Assembly (NCBI GenBank): GCA_002405475.1
Contig: DHLX01000017.1
Span: 1-34,952 of the forward strand
DNA length: 34,952 nucleotides
Direction: 5' to 3'
From: Burkholderiales bacterium UBA4657
GTDB taxonomy: Bacteria > Pseudomonadota > Gammaproteobacteria > Burkholderiales > Burkholderiaceae_E
Positions 8,512-17,112 of this stretch are shown piece by piece (position 1 is the stretch's first letter; every line of letters starts with the position of its first letter). A program made the translations under genes and the position numbers. The notes beneath the pieces were generated by a model, which saw nothing but the letters and a program-made list of their open reading frames with translations, searched no databases and had not been told where the DNA came from.

Positions 8512-11337
8512 GTGAGTACCTACTACCCCATACTCAACACCCCCAAAACTCTCGGAGGGATTGATATACGCATTGGGATTGTATTCGGTGTTGTTGGGAT
8601 AATCATCCTATTCGCCGCAAGGAACCTGCCCTATCAGATCATTCTGTTCTTGGCAGTGGTCATGATGATCAGTTGGTACTACCTGCGCTGGCTCAATGAA
8701 AAGGATCATCAGGCCATTGATATTCATCTGCGATCCGATGGCCTTTACTCTGCGTATGACCCATTCCCGTATGCTGCACGAACCGCAGGGGGGGCAAGAC
8801 CTAACGGATGGGCAAACGAAATAGGGCAACCAATACCAAACAACTTGCGAGGGGATTCGAATGCGATTCGCATGGAAAACGCGGAAAACGACGAAGACCG
8901 AGCCGCCTTGGTCGAAATCATCCCGCAGTTGTGTTTCTTGCGCCCGAACTTGTGCCTACATAAGGATGGCTCTTTATCAGCTTTCTTCAAATATACTGGA
9001 CCGGACACAGACGCCCTGTCACCTGCCAAGCGGGCTGAACTTAGTCGTATCCTCAAGGATTCAATAAAGCGGGCGGGCGGCAACTTTTCTATCTGGGCCA
9101 ATACCTACCATTTCTTAGCTGCCGATATTCCCACCCCAACGGCGCCCGATCCTTATGTGGCAGCATTTCTTCGATACCGCCAGGACCGCGTCAAGGCATC
9201 GCGCCAGTTCACCAATGAATTTGTTTTTGCCATTGTAAAACGACCAAAAAAAACAGGGAATAACTTGCTCGACCGCTTCGCGATTTATATGGACTACGCG
9301 GGACAATCGATTCTACGAGCGCTCTTTTCGGCGGTACGCGATACCCTTTTCCATAGAAAGATGTTTGCTTTTCAGTCGGCTGTGGTCGAAGCACAAAGCA
9401 TTGAATTTGAGTCGATGCTGAATGACTTCACCTCCTCGCTTGCTGACCTCAAAATGCGCCGGTTGAATTATGAGGAAATCCTCGGAACCCTCAATTCGCA
9501 TTTGAATTTTGCCAAAGGCCCGGAACTGCTTGGCTACCCTCAGCACGGCCTGATTGACTATGCCATTGGTGAACGTCGCATCGAACGCGCAAAAAACTAT
9601 CTCAAGTTCTACGATGGGGGGAAAATCTACTACGTCGGAGCAGTAACGCTCAAGTCCGTGGTGAATCCATTCATACCGGCGATGCTCGATCGGTTATCAA
9701 CGCTAGGACATGAAGCCATTATTTCACACAGTTATCGCGTTTTTTCAAAAAATGACTCAACGGCAGATATAGAGCGGGTGTTCAAGTACGTCAATTTCAC
9801 CCAGGTGCCACTGCTCAAAGCCTTGCTCCGGGCTTTCAACAAAAATGACGTTGTCGAGCAGGAACCTACTACGATCAAGGAAGCCAAAGACCAGATCGAC
9901 AAAGCCAAACTCGAGATCGAACAAAACGACATTTTGTTCGGCTTTTATAACCTCAGTATCCTCATTAAAGGTAATACGCCAGAGGAGGTGGATAAGGGGA
10001 TTGAAGAAGCGGCCACCATTATTAATGAAAAGCGAATGACCGCCATCAAGGAGTCGGTCAATGTATTTTCTTCATTTGCTGGCACATTGCCAGGGCAGTT
10101 TGCTTATCAAAAACGCTTGATCTTTCTCTCCAGCGCTAATGTTGCAGACCTCCTGCCAATCAGCACCCTGGATTCCGGCCAGCCTCTCAGTCAACATCTG
10201 AGTAAGGAGGCGCGCAAGCCTCAACCTTCTTTAGGCGTTTACCACACTGGCCATAATGTCTTATTCCATCTAAATTTGCATGTCGGATCTAACGGACATA
10301 CCTTCATCGTGGGGGATAGTGGACGCGGAAAGACTACATTTGCCAATTCCCTACTACTTGCCTATCAGCAATACGCGCCATTTTGTGCGGTGTTTGATAA
10401 AGACTACAGTTGTCGAGTGACCACCCTGATGGCTTCGGGGCGTCATTACACCGTTACCCCCGAAGGTAGCCGTGTCAATATTCTGTCGGTGATTCGGACC
10501 TCAGAAGGACTGGAATGGTTTCATGGATGGGCGGTCAGGCTACTCAACTCAAAATTAGGCGCATACCCGGTAACCCCGGATGAAGATACCCGCATAAGGG
10601 AAATTCTTGAATCACTGGCAACCGCCCGACAATCATGCCTGACGTCGTTTGTAGCCCTATTACCCTCACGCCTGGAAGCCCATATGCTTCAATGGGTCGA
10701 GGGAGGAAGATTCCCCATATTTGACAGCTACGAGGAATCCGACCTCGACGATTGGGTTTGCTTCGAAATGAACGCTCTGTTCAAGTCATATAAAGAGTTT
10801 ATGGGACCGTTTCTTGATGCCCAGTTTTTCCGAATCGAACAAAAAATTTCGCAGCTGAATGGACGTCCAGGGATCATTTATTTCCCTGAGATCTGGTATC
10901 TGCTTTCCGACCCCATCTTTGCAGCCAGAATTAACGAGGTCCTGCTCACCTTTCGAAAAAAGAATGTCATTGTTATTGCGGATACACAGAACTTTAGCCA
11001 GTTACGTGACAGCCCCATTTATTCCACCTTTTTATCGACGATTGCAACAAAAATCATACTCCCCAATTCCAATGTCCAGTCAGGCCTGATCAAATCTGTC
11101 CTGCAGGATTTTGGCGTGAATGATCATCAACTGGCCCTTATAGAGAATGCGAAACCATTCCGAGATTACATAGTGATCAATGATTTCACTACCAGGGTGT
11201 TAGCCAGCACTTTCGATAAGCGGGAAATGACCATGCTGACGTCCGAGAAAACCGACAATCAGCTGCTCTCCCAATTGATGACCGACCATCCCAAGGACTT
11301 CAGGTCAATTTACTTAAAAACAAAGATAGGAGCGTAA
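8512..11337 (+). CDS. virB4: VirB3-VirB4 fusion, type IV secretion ATPase
   Basis: This 941-aa protein joins a VirB3-like N-terminus to a VirB4/TrbE ATPase. Residues 15-65 hold two close membrane helices after a short start (IVFGVVGIIILFAARN, IILFLAVVMMISWYY), as in VirB3. The rest follows VirB4: Walker A GDSGRGKTT at about 600-608 and the RKKNVIVIADTQNFSQL block at about 816-832. The Walker B region reads GIIYFPEIWYLL (about 787-798), with proline where Asp is usual before Glu. No separate virB3 is present, and fused VirB3-VirB4 proteins are known in other systems. The start is GTG at 8512. It energises channel and pilus assembly at the inner membrane. Confidence 0.9.
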   Translation: MSTYYPILNTPKTLGGIDIRIGIVFGVVGIIILFAARNLPYQIILFLAVVMMISWYYLRWLNEKDHQAIDIHLRSDGLYSAYDPFPYAARTAGGARPNGWANEIGQPIPNNLRGDSNAIRMENAENDEDRAALVEIIPQLCFLRPNLCLHKDGSLSAFFKYTGPDTDALSPAKRAELSRILKDSIKRAGGNFSIWANTYHFLAADIPTPTAPDPYVAAFLRYRQDRVKASRQFTNEFVFAIVKRPKKTGNNLLDRFAIYMDYAGQSILRALFSAVRDTLFHRKMFAFQSAVVEAQSIEFESMLNDFTSSLADLKMRRLNYEEILGTLNSHLNFAKGPELLGYPQHGLIDYAIGERRIERAKNYLKFYDGGKIYYVGAVTLKSVVNPFIPAMLDRLSTLGHEAIISHSYRVFSKNDSTADIERVFKYVNFTQVPLLKALLRAFNKNDVVEQEPTTIKEAKDQIDKAKLEIEQNDILFGFYNLSILIKGNTPEEVDKGIEEAATIINEKRMTAIKESVNVFSSFAGTLPGQFAYQKRLIFLSSANVADLLPISTLDSGQPLSQHLSKEARKPQPSLGVYHTGHNVLFHLNLHVGSNGHTFIVGDSGRGKTTFANSLLLAYQQYAPFCAVFDKDYSCRVTTLMASGRHYTVTPEGSRVNILSVIRTSEGLEWFHGWAVRLLNSKLGAYPVTPDEDTRIREILESLATARQSCLTSFVALLPSRLEAHMLQWVEGGRFPIFDSYEESDLDDWVCFEMNALFKSYKEFMGPFLDAQFFRIEQKISQLNGRPGIIYFPEIWYLLSDPIFAARINEVLLTFRKKNVIVIADTQNFSQLRDSPIYSTFLSTIATKIILPNSNVQSGLIKSVLQDFGVNDHQLALIENAKPFRDYIVINDFTTRVLASTFDKREMTMLTSEKTDNQLLSQLMTDHPKDFRSIYLKTKIGA

Positions 11338-11339
11338 TT

Positions 11340-12131
11340 ATGAAGAAAGTCTATTTCAGTATGGCATCCTGGCTTTTTGCCTGCACACTCCAGACTGCTT
11401 ATGCTGGAGGTGGCGGCGGTTTCGGCGGCATTGTGTTCGACCCGACCAACTACACACAAAATCTTACTTCTGCCCTCACCGCAGTCCGACAGGAAACCCA
11501 AATGCTGCGGGATTATATGAACCAGATTCAGCAACTACGCGCACAAGTAGAAGCGGCAAAAAATCTGGGGCGCGATGTTATCTCCGGAGAAGTTGCCCGG
11601 ATTGTTGGAGATACCGCCAAAGTCAAGAATCTTATAGGCGCTAATCAGGAACTCGAGAAAGGGTTATTTTCTCAACGTGAATTATTAGACACGATGGCAC
11701 GATTACAAAGACTTCGTGGGCAAACTCCTAAATCTTTTCTGGAGGGGGAGTTGCGCGGTTTTACCGCGGGGCAGGCGGATGCGACTCGACGGCTCAATAC
11801 CGCCAAAGATAATGCCGACTTTATCAACCAGGTGAATCAACGCCGTGAAAAAATTGCAAGCTCCATGTCCTCTGATCAGTCCGTGACTCAGGCGGTTCAA
11901 TCTAACTCGCAGCTGTTGTCTCTGCTGGTATCACAAAACAACCAGGTCATCAGTGGCCTGGCAAAAGCAGAGGCCGAAAAAGGGAAGGAAAAAAGTGAAG
12001 AGACCAGAGACTCTTTGGCGAGGTTTGAAGCCGAGGAGCGCATACGGCTGCGAGCCGAACAGGAAGACCGCGAACGCGCCAGGTACTACGGCAGCAAGGA
12101 ATTTCTGGATTCACTAAAACCGAGTCGGTAA
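11340..12131 (+). CDS. virB5: VirB5/TrbJ-type exported protein
   Basis: This 263-aa protein has a signal peptide ending near LQTAYA (about residue 22). The mature start, GGIVFDPTNYTQNL, is the signature of TrbJ. It is followed by a long helical, coiled-coil-like region (about 45-245) rich in Gln, Glu and Arg. VirB5/TrbJ proteins are minor pilus components in the periplasm or at the pilus tip. The ATG at 11340 is three bases past the virB4 stop, with AGGAGCG before it. The order virB4-virB5-virB6 is canonical. Confidence 0.85.
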   Translation: MKKVYFSMASWLFACTLQTAYAGGGGGFGGIVFDPTNYTQNLTSALTAVRQETQMLRDYMNQIQQLRAQVEAAKNLGRDVISGEVARIVGDTAKVKNLIGANQELEKGLFSQRELLDTMARLQRLRGQTPKSFLEGELRGFTAGQADATRRLNTAKDNADFINQVNQRREKIASSMSSDQSVTQAVQSNSQLLSLLVSQNNQVISGLAKAEAEKGKEKSEETRDSLARFEAEERIRLRAEQEDRERARYYGSKEFLDSLKPSR

Positions 12132-12152
12132 GCCGAAACCCCGGAGCCTCTT

Positions 12153-13214
12153 TTGCGAAAATTTCTTGCTTTCTTAATTTTTCTGGCGCCCAACATTCTG
12201 TGGGCTCAGGCAGAAGCACCAAAGGCGGCAGCCACGACCTCGGTCGGCACCATGCTGACCTCGTTATTGGGTATCGGTGACCAAATCAAGCAGTTTGGTT
12301 ATGAAAATGCCTCCAATGTAATGCCCTTGGCTAATGACATTTTGCTGTACGTCGGCGGTGCCATATTTTTATGGAATATTGCGAAAGTCTTCATTGCTTA
12401 CTTTACCGCTTCCGATCCCGGATTAATATTTGCGACGATATTTGAATTCTTCTTGACGTTTTCCCTGATTTCATTTGTTCTGATCAATTATAGCGATGCA
12501 GTCAAGATGATCGATTCGATCTTTACCCAGCTCATGGCGGCAATTGGCGGTGGGGATAATCCGCTGAGGGTGATGATTTCTACAATTGGCGATTCCATTA
12601 CAAAAATCCCGGAGAGAATGAAATCGGTAGCCGGTATTCTCCCGGGCGATGGGTGGGTAGCTGTAATTATCAAGGTTCTTTCCAATTTGCTTGCCATCAT
12701 ATTAGTCGGGATACTAGCCTTGGCTACGATGGCGGTAATGTTGGCATTGGCGGTTGTTGCACTCTTTTATTGGGCGCTGGGGGATGTCCTCTTTGCCGTC
12801 GCTGTAATTCTTGGGCCTTTTGCCATTGCTCTGGCTATCTGGCCTTTTACCTTGCGGTTTGTCGAACAGTGGATAGGCTTTATTGCCATTGCCCTGGGGT
12901 ATAAAGTCATCGTAACCACCATGACGGTGTTACTACAAAACCTGATGACCCAAGGTTTTGTCAATGTCACAAAAAATATGGACAAGACACTTACAGACGC
13001 TTCTGGAATTTGTCAGGCCGGGCAACAGTGTGCTGGTGAATTCACGGGTTTTCTTGCTGTGGGACCTTTCCTTTTGGTCTTGGCTTATTCTATTTTGATG
13101 CTGTGGCTTTTTCTCGAAGTTCGTGGCATTACCAATGCGATTTTCCCCGGATCCATATCATTGGCCGGACCTACCGGTATTGTGAAAAAAATTGTTCCCG
13201 GTGGAGGAAAGTAA
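12153..13214 (+). CDS. virB6: VirB6/TrbL-type polytopic inner-membrane channel protein
   Basis: This 353-aa protein has a signal-like first segment (to about LWAQA), then about six membrane helices. One pair lies around 65-112, a cluster at 165-235 (ILVGILALATMAVMLAL, VLFAVAVILGPFAIALA), and a last one near 300-322. The central ALGDVLFAVAVILGPFAIAL block is typical of VirB6/TrbL. VirB6 forms part of the inner-membrane pore contacting the passing DNA. The start is TTG at 12153 with GGAG just upstream; no better ATG would keep the N-terminal segment. It lies between virB5 and virB8, as expected. Confidence 0.85.
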   Translation: MRKFLAFLIFLAPNILWAQAEAPKAAATTSVGTMLTSLLGIGDQIKQFGYENASNVMPLANDILLYVGGAIFLWNIAKVFIAYFTASDPGLIFATIFEFFLTFSLISFVLINYSDAVKMIDSIFTQLMAAIGGGDNPLRVMISTIGDSITKIPERMKSVAGILPGDGWVAVIIKVLSNLLAIILVGILALATMAVMLALAVVALFYWALGDVLFAVAVILGPFAIALAIWPFTLRFVEQWIGFIAIALGYKVIVTTMTVLLQNLMTQGFVNVTKNMDKTLTDASGICQAGQQCAGEFTGFLAVGPFLLVLAYSILMLWLFLEVRGITNAIFPGSISLAGPTGIVKKIVPGGGK

Positions 13215-13273
13215 TAATGGTCAGTGGAGATCAGATACTTTCCTTCGATTCCTTCTTCTTTTGAGAAAAAACC

Positions 13274-13948
13274 ATGGCAGTCGCAGACACTATCAAACAG
13301 GCATTTTCGGAAGCACGTGATAACGCACTTTCAGTATCCAGTAATGTGATCGCAACAGGGGGATTTCAAAAGCTGGCAATTTTCGGTCTGATTCTTTTGC
13401 TGCTGGTACTTGGCGTCATACATGCCTCCATTTACCCACTCAAGGAAACTGTGACACGAGTTGCGATCCTCGATTCCGAAGGGAGGCAGATAGCCGTTGC
13501 CACTTCGGAACCGGTCGATCCTTCCGAGCGCGTATTGCACTTCTTTTTGCGGCGCTGGCTAAACGATTCTTTCGACATTTCAAGCTTGTCCGAATCTCAA
13601 ATCAAACGTGCGTATCGCATGACATCTGGAGGAGCCACCGGGCGATTCAATGAATGGTTTCAGGCGGAACGACATCTCGTCCTTGCCAAAGAAGGGCGGA
13701 CACGGATTTTGAGCACGATTCAAACCCCGACGTTTGTCACCAAGAATGTCGCAGTGATCAACTTTTCCGCTACAACCCGCAGTTCGATCGAGCAGGGTTC
13801 CGGCGTTGTCGTCAACTGGACCGCTACCATTACCTACCAAATTGTCGACATCAACACCGTTATTGCCTCCGACGAGGATAAAAGACTGATGCGAGAAGAA
13901 AACCCTCTAGGTCTGTTCATCACGCAATTCGACTTTCAAAAATCATAA
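13274..13948 (+). CDS. virB8: VirB8/TrbF-type assembly factor
   Basis: This 224-aa bitopic inner-membrane protein has a short cytoplasmic N-terminus, one membrane helix at about 33-52 (LAIFGLILLLLVLGVIHASI), and a periplasmic NTF2-like domain. VFA-type residues are replaced, but the pattern RWLNDSFDISS...F...TP.F..K.V..I.F fits VirB8. VirB8 organises the inner-membrane complex and contacts VirB9 and VirB10. Its start is ATG 13274, after 59 non-coding bases. A 225-bp gap with a strong hairpin follows it. Confidence 0.78.
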   Translation: MAVADTIKQAFSEARDNALSVSSNVIATGGFQKLAIFGLILLLLVLGVIHASIYPLKETVTRVAILDSEGRQIAVATSEPVDPSERVLHFFLRRWLNDSFDISSLSESQIKRAYRMTSGGATGRFNEWFQAERHLVLAKEGRTRILSTIQTPTFVTKNVAVINFSATTRSSIEQGSGVVVNWTATITYQIVDINTVIASDEDKRLMREENPLGLFITQFDFQKS

Positions 13949-13987
13949 TCGGCCTCTCGCAACCATACGAGCTTGCCGAAACGGTTT

Positions 13988-14014
13988 GCATCCGCCCCAG
14001 ACCAGGGCGGATGC
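13988..14014. other. Strong hairpin in the virB8-virB9 gap
   Basis: A perfect 10-bp stem GCATCCGCCC/GGGCGGATGC with a 7-nt loop sits in the 225-bp gap (13949-14173), the longest gap in the operon left of the IscB insertion. No T run follows, so it is not a classic terminator. An mRNA stability or processing element, or a protein-binding dyad, would fit. The rest of the gap is AT-richer and holds no gene I can support. In particular I find no VirB7-type lipoprotein there. Confidence 0.55.
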
Positions 14015-14173
14015 CATCTGAACATCAGTCCCGTTAATGTGCACGTTTTCCGTCTCATTAATCTCAAATTTCGCATTCTTGTTGTGTAAAACTGTCTCCA
14101 TTAGCCGAATTGATTAATTGCTTTGCGCGATCCATTGTCATGGTGTCGAATAAAAGTTAACGGAGATGTAGGT

Positions 14174-15004
14174 ATGTCAAAACTGTCCGCGACGAACCTA
14201 GTCGTATTCTGTCTCGCCATGTGTACCGCGGTCTTTTCCCAGGAGCGCCAAAGGCCTGCGCCAATCCCTTCGCCCACCGATAATCGCATCGTCACATTGA
14301 CCTATGAAAAGGATTCCAGCTACTTGATTCCTACCCTGGTGGGCATGGACACTCATATTCGATTAGCTAATGACGAAACACTCCAATTTCCACAGGCTGC
14401 GGATGCCGTCCAGTTCGTGATCAAGACCGATAGTGACCAGGGACGTAACATTTGGGTAAAACCGATTCGTCCGGACCTCACTACCACCTTGACTCTGGTT
14501 ACAGACAAACGCACTTATTACCTGGTTTTGCAATCGGGTCCGGAGGGGGCGAAATGGTACCGCGCCGTGAGCTGGATCTATCCCGAAGTTCAGGCGGCTA
14601 AACGATTTGAAGCCGCCCGTGCCGAGCAGGTCAAAGCTGAAGAAGCAAAGCGCGCAGATGACCAGAAAGTCCTGAAAAATATTGACTTTGGCGCAATGAA
14701 CTGGCGCTATGACATTGAGGGCGACGCACCGTTCCGTCCTACCTCCGTCTTTGATAATGGCCAGTTTGTTCATCTCATACTTCCCGGGTCTTTACAGCGT
14801 CTGCCCTCGGTGTTTTTACGTGAGTCTGACGGTCAAGGCAGCCTGGTTGCGCCATCGCTGTCCAACGAAGTGCTGATCATTCCCCGCCTGGCGCCACAGA
14901 TTATTCTTAAACTCGATAAGGAAACCGTCACTATCACCCGCCGCGACGCCAAAATCAAACGCCCCTGGTTCAATTCTTCAAGAGAGATTGACTATGGCAA
15001 CTGA
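14174..15004 (+). CDS. virB9: VirB9/TrbG-type outer-membrane complex protein
   Basis: This 276-aa periplasmic protein forms the outer-membrane core ring with VirB10. It has a signal peptide (to about VFSQ, residue 23), the N-terminal domain with TLTYEKDSSYLIPTLVG, a charged helical linker (about 140-165), and the C-terminal domain starting NWRYDIEGDAPFRPTSVF, the typical VirB9 interaction domain. I chose ATG 14174, preceded by GGAGATG, over the in-frame ATG at 14123, because the signal peptide starts at 14174. The end overlaps virB10 by 11 bases. A related C-terminal domain recurs in the gene at 17109. Confidence 0.88.
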   Translation: MSKLSATNLVVFCLAMCTAVFSQERQRPAPIPSPTDNRIVTLTYEKDSSYLIPTLVGMDTHIRLANDETLQFPQAADAVQFVIKTDSDQGRNIWVKPIRPDLTTTLTLVTDKRTYYLVLQSGPEGAKWYRAVSWIYPEVQAAKRFEAARAEQVKAEEAKRADDQKVLKNIDFGAMNWRYDIEGDAPFRPTSVFDNGQFVHLILPGSLQRLPSVFLRESDGQGSLVAPSLSNEVLIIPRLAPQIILKLDKETVTITRRDAKIKRPWFNSSREIDYGN

Positions 15005-16298
15005 CAGACCTCCAGAACAGGATCCATTTGGATCGGTTGCTTATCCGGGATCGGAGTCAACCCCGGTATCTTCTGAGCCGGAAAAAAAACCTCGCCCGCG
15101 GTTACTCCTGCTTAAACTGGCCATCGGCGGCGTTATTGTGCTGGCGCTGGTGTTCTACTTGACGCTTAAAACAGCAAAGCAGCAATTTCAGACCAGTACT
15201 GCTCCACCAATTTCGAAACAGATTGCCGCCGCAACGACTTCTTCTGTTCCTCCTGCACTGTCTGCACAACAGAAAGAAACGGAAGCTATTGAAAGGCAGC
15301 GCGAGCAGGAAGAGATCGATAAAAAAGCGAAGGAGAGCACGGCAAAATTTTTACGCGATCGAGGGTTAGATCCGAACGCAAGCACGGGCAAATCAGACGG
15401 CCCTGACCCAGTCGCCGTCGCGCGGGAAGAAGCCCTGGTGAATTCCGGCACTATTCAGACTGTCAGCCGATTTACTCCCGGTGCAGCTGCTCCAGCATCC
15501 GCCAGGAGTGCCAGTAGTGAATTGGACGCAGAAATCGAGCGCGTTAAAGCTGAGATCAGGGCGCGCTCGAGCCAATCTAGCGAATCACAGGCGCTACAAC
15601 AAAGCATGAAAGCGCTTGAGGCTGCAGCTCGCAATGGTGGTGCCGCCGCCCCCAGCCGAGCACGGCAGGAGCAGGAGTTTGTCCGCCGCGTGGCAGAGTC
15701 CGGGCTTCCAGACCCTGTAGCCATGCGCAAGCTCGACCCCGGTTGCACAATAGGTGCCGGTACACCAATCCCGATCAGTATTCTGCAAGAACTCAATACA
15801 GATATCCCGGGCAAGTTCCGGGCCACCGTCATTGAAAATATTCATACCATGAACCTGAGCAAAATCGGCATTCCGATGGGATCAGTGGTGCTGGGGGAAA
15901 TCAACAATGAGGTACGGGTGGGCCAGACGCGTATTAATGCCCTGGCAACACGAATTACAACCCCGACTGGCTACGCGCTTAATCTGGGGGGCGAAACTAC
16001 CTACGACCGAAATGGTATGGCGGGTATTTCCGGAGATGTAAACCGACACTACTTCGAGCGGTTTTTTTCAGCGGCTGTGGTCGGCTGGTTAGGAAGTCGC
16101 AGCAACAGGAACCAGGTGGTCATCACACAAAATCCGGTAGGGGGTACTTCAACCCAGGGTAATCCTCTGGCAATAGCTGCCAGTGAAATTGTTCGGATGG
16201 AATTGGAACGCAACCGCGACATTCCTCCCACGATCACGACCAAGGCCGCGCAAACGCAATACCTGATGACCAGCAGAGATATCGATGTTTGTCAGTAG
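14994..16298 (+). CDS. virB10: VirB10/TrbI-type core-complex protein
   Basis: This 434-aa protein spans from the inner membrane to the outer-membrane core. It has a Pro-rich cytoplasmic N-terminus, a single membrane helix at about 37-59, and a Gln/Glu/Ala-rich periplasmic linker (70-240). The conserved C-terminal beta domain runs from about 245 (GAGTPIPISILQELNTDIPG, then GSVVLGEI). The GAGT-I-PI and MPxGS-type blocks mark VirB10/TrbI. The start ATG 14994 overlaps virB9 by 11 bases; the in-frame TTG at 14988 is less likely. The stop overlaps the next gene by 14 bases. Confidence 0.9.
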   Translation: MATDRPPEQDPFGSVAYPGSESTPVSSEPEKKPRPRLLLLKLAIGGVIVLALVFYLTLKTAKQQFQTSTAPPISKQIAAATTSSVPPALSAQQKETEAIERQREQEEIDKKAKESTAKFLRDRGLDPNASTGKSDGPDPVAVAREEALVNSGTIQTVSRFTPGAAAPASARSASSELDAEIERVKAEIRARSSQSSESQALQQSMKALEAAARNGGAAAPSRARQEQEFVRRVAESGLPDPVAMRKLDPGCTIGAGTPIPISILQELNTDIPGKFRATVIENIHTMNLSKIGIPMGSVVLGEINNEVRVGQTRINALATRITTPTGYALNLGGETTYDRNGMAGISGDVNRHYFERFFSAAVVGWLGSRSNRNQVVITQNPVGGTSTQGNPLAIAASEIVRMELERNRDIPPTITTKAAQTQYLMTSRDIDVCQ

Positions 16299-17112
16299 AT
16301 TCCTCTTCTCTCTTGTTCTGTGGTTGCCTATGAGCTTATTGGCCACTGACTTTCGCATCATCCGGGTCAGTGACTCCGAAATGATCGTCAGCACGGGCAA
16401 TGACGTGCGCCGAGTTGCACTAGGCAAGATGACCTTACGCCCTGCTTGTCAGCGATACAGGGAATCGCTCAAGACCGGTTTTTTGGACAGTCTACAAGGT
16501 TTGCCGATCAAACTCGAGGGTGACCAGTGGTTTGTGAGAGCCGGTCAGGGCTGGCAACCCCTCGAGCACTTACTGGTTTCTGCAGGTTATTTACGACCTA
16601 ACGATTCCAGATTAATGAATGAGTTTCTAGCATCATTATTGCTAAAAAAAGGGCGCATGACATGCGAAACTGCATTACAGGCTTTCAATGCAGCGGCGAC
16701 TGCTAATGGCGTAGACCCTTTCATCTTGTATGCCATTTCATTAACCGAAGCGCAGTATCAAGGTGGGGTTTGGCCGTGGACTATCAACATTGAAGGAAAA
16801 CCGCGTTATTTCGAGACGCGCGAGGACGCAATTGAGTTTGCCAAGAATATGATCGCCAGCAACCGAACACGGATGGATGTCGGCCCCATGCAACTGCATT
16901 GGGCTTATCACGCACACCGCTTCAATTCTATTGACGAGGCCTTTGACATTGACAAAAACATTCGCGCTGGTGCCCGTTATCTGGCCGAGCTCAAAGCCAC
17001 CAGCACAAACTGGGGCACGGCGATTGCCCGATACCACGCGGGGTCCAATACTGAGCGCGGGATTGGTTATGTCCAGCGCGTCATCAACAATCTTAAAAAA
17101 ATTAGCTTATGA
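16285..17112 (+). CDS. Conjugation-type lytic transglycosylase (VirB1 role) with extra N-terminal domain
   Basis: This 275-aa secreted enzyme should cleave peptidoglycan to make room for the secretion channel and pilus. A signal peptide (about 1-20) is followed by a beta-rich domain (21-105). The transglycosylase domain (about 140-265) has GVDPFILYAISLTEAQ, with Glu155 the likely catalytic acid, then VWPWTINIEGKPRYF, MDVGPMQLHW and AIARYHAG. These are the blocks of the conjugative-pilus subgroup (R64 PilT type). The first domain resembles a worn staphylococcal-nuclease-like fold only by pattern. The ATG at 16285 overlaps virB10, and the stop overlaps the next ATG (ATGA). It stands at the border between the virB and pil sets and could serve both. 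Confidence 0.88.
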   Translation: MFVSRFLFSLVLWLPMSLLATDFRIIRVSDSEMIVSTGNDVRRVALGKMTLRPACQRYRESLKTGFLDSLQGLPIKLEGDQWFVRAGQGWQPLEHLLVSAGYLRPNDSRLMNEFLASLLLKKGRMTCETALQAFNAAATANGVDPFILYAISLTEAQYQGGVWPWTINIEGKPRYFETREDAIEFAKNMIASNRTRMDVGPMQLHWAYHAHRFNSIDEAFDIDKNIRAGARYLAELKATSTNWGTAIARYHAGSNTERGIGYVQRVINNLKKISL

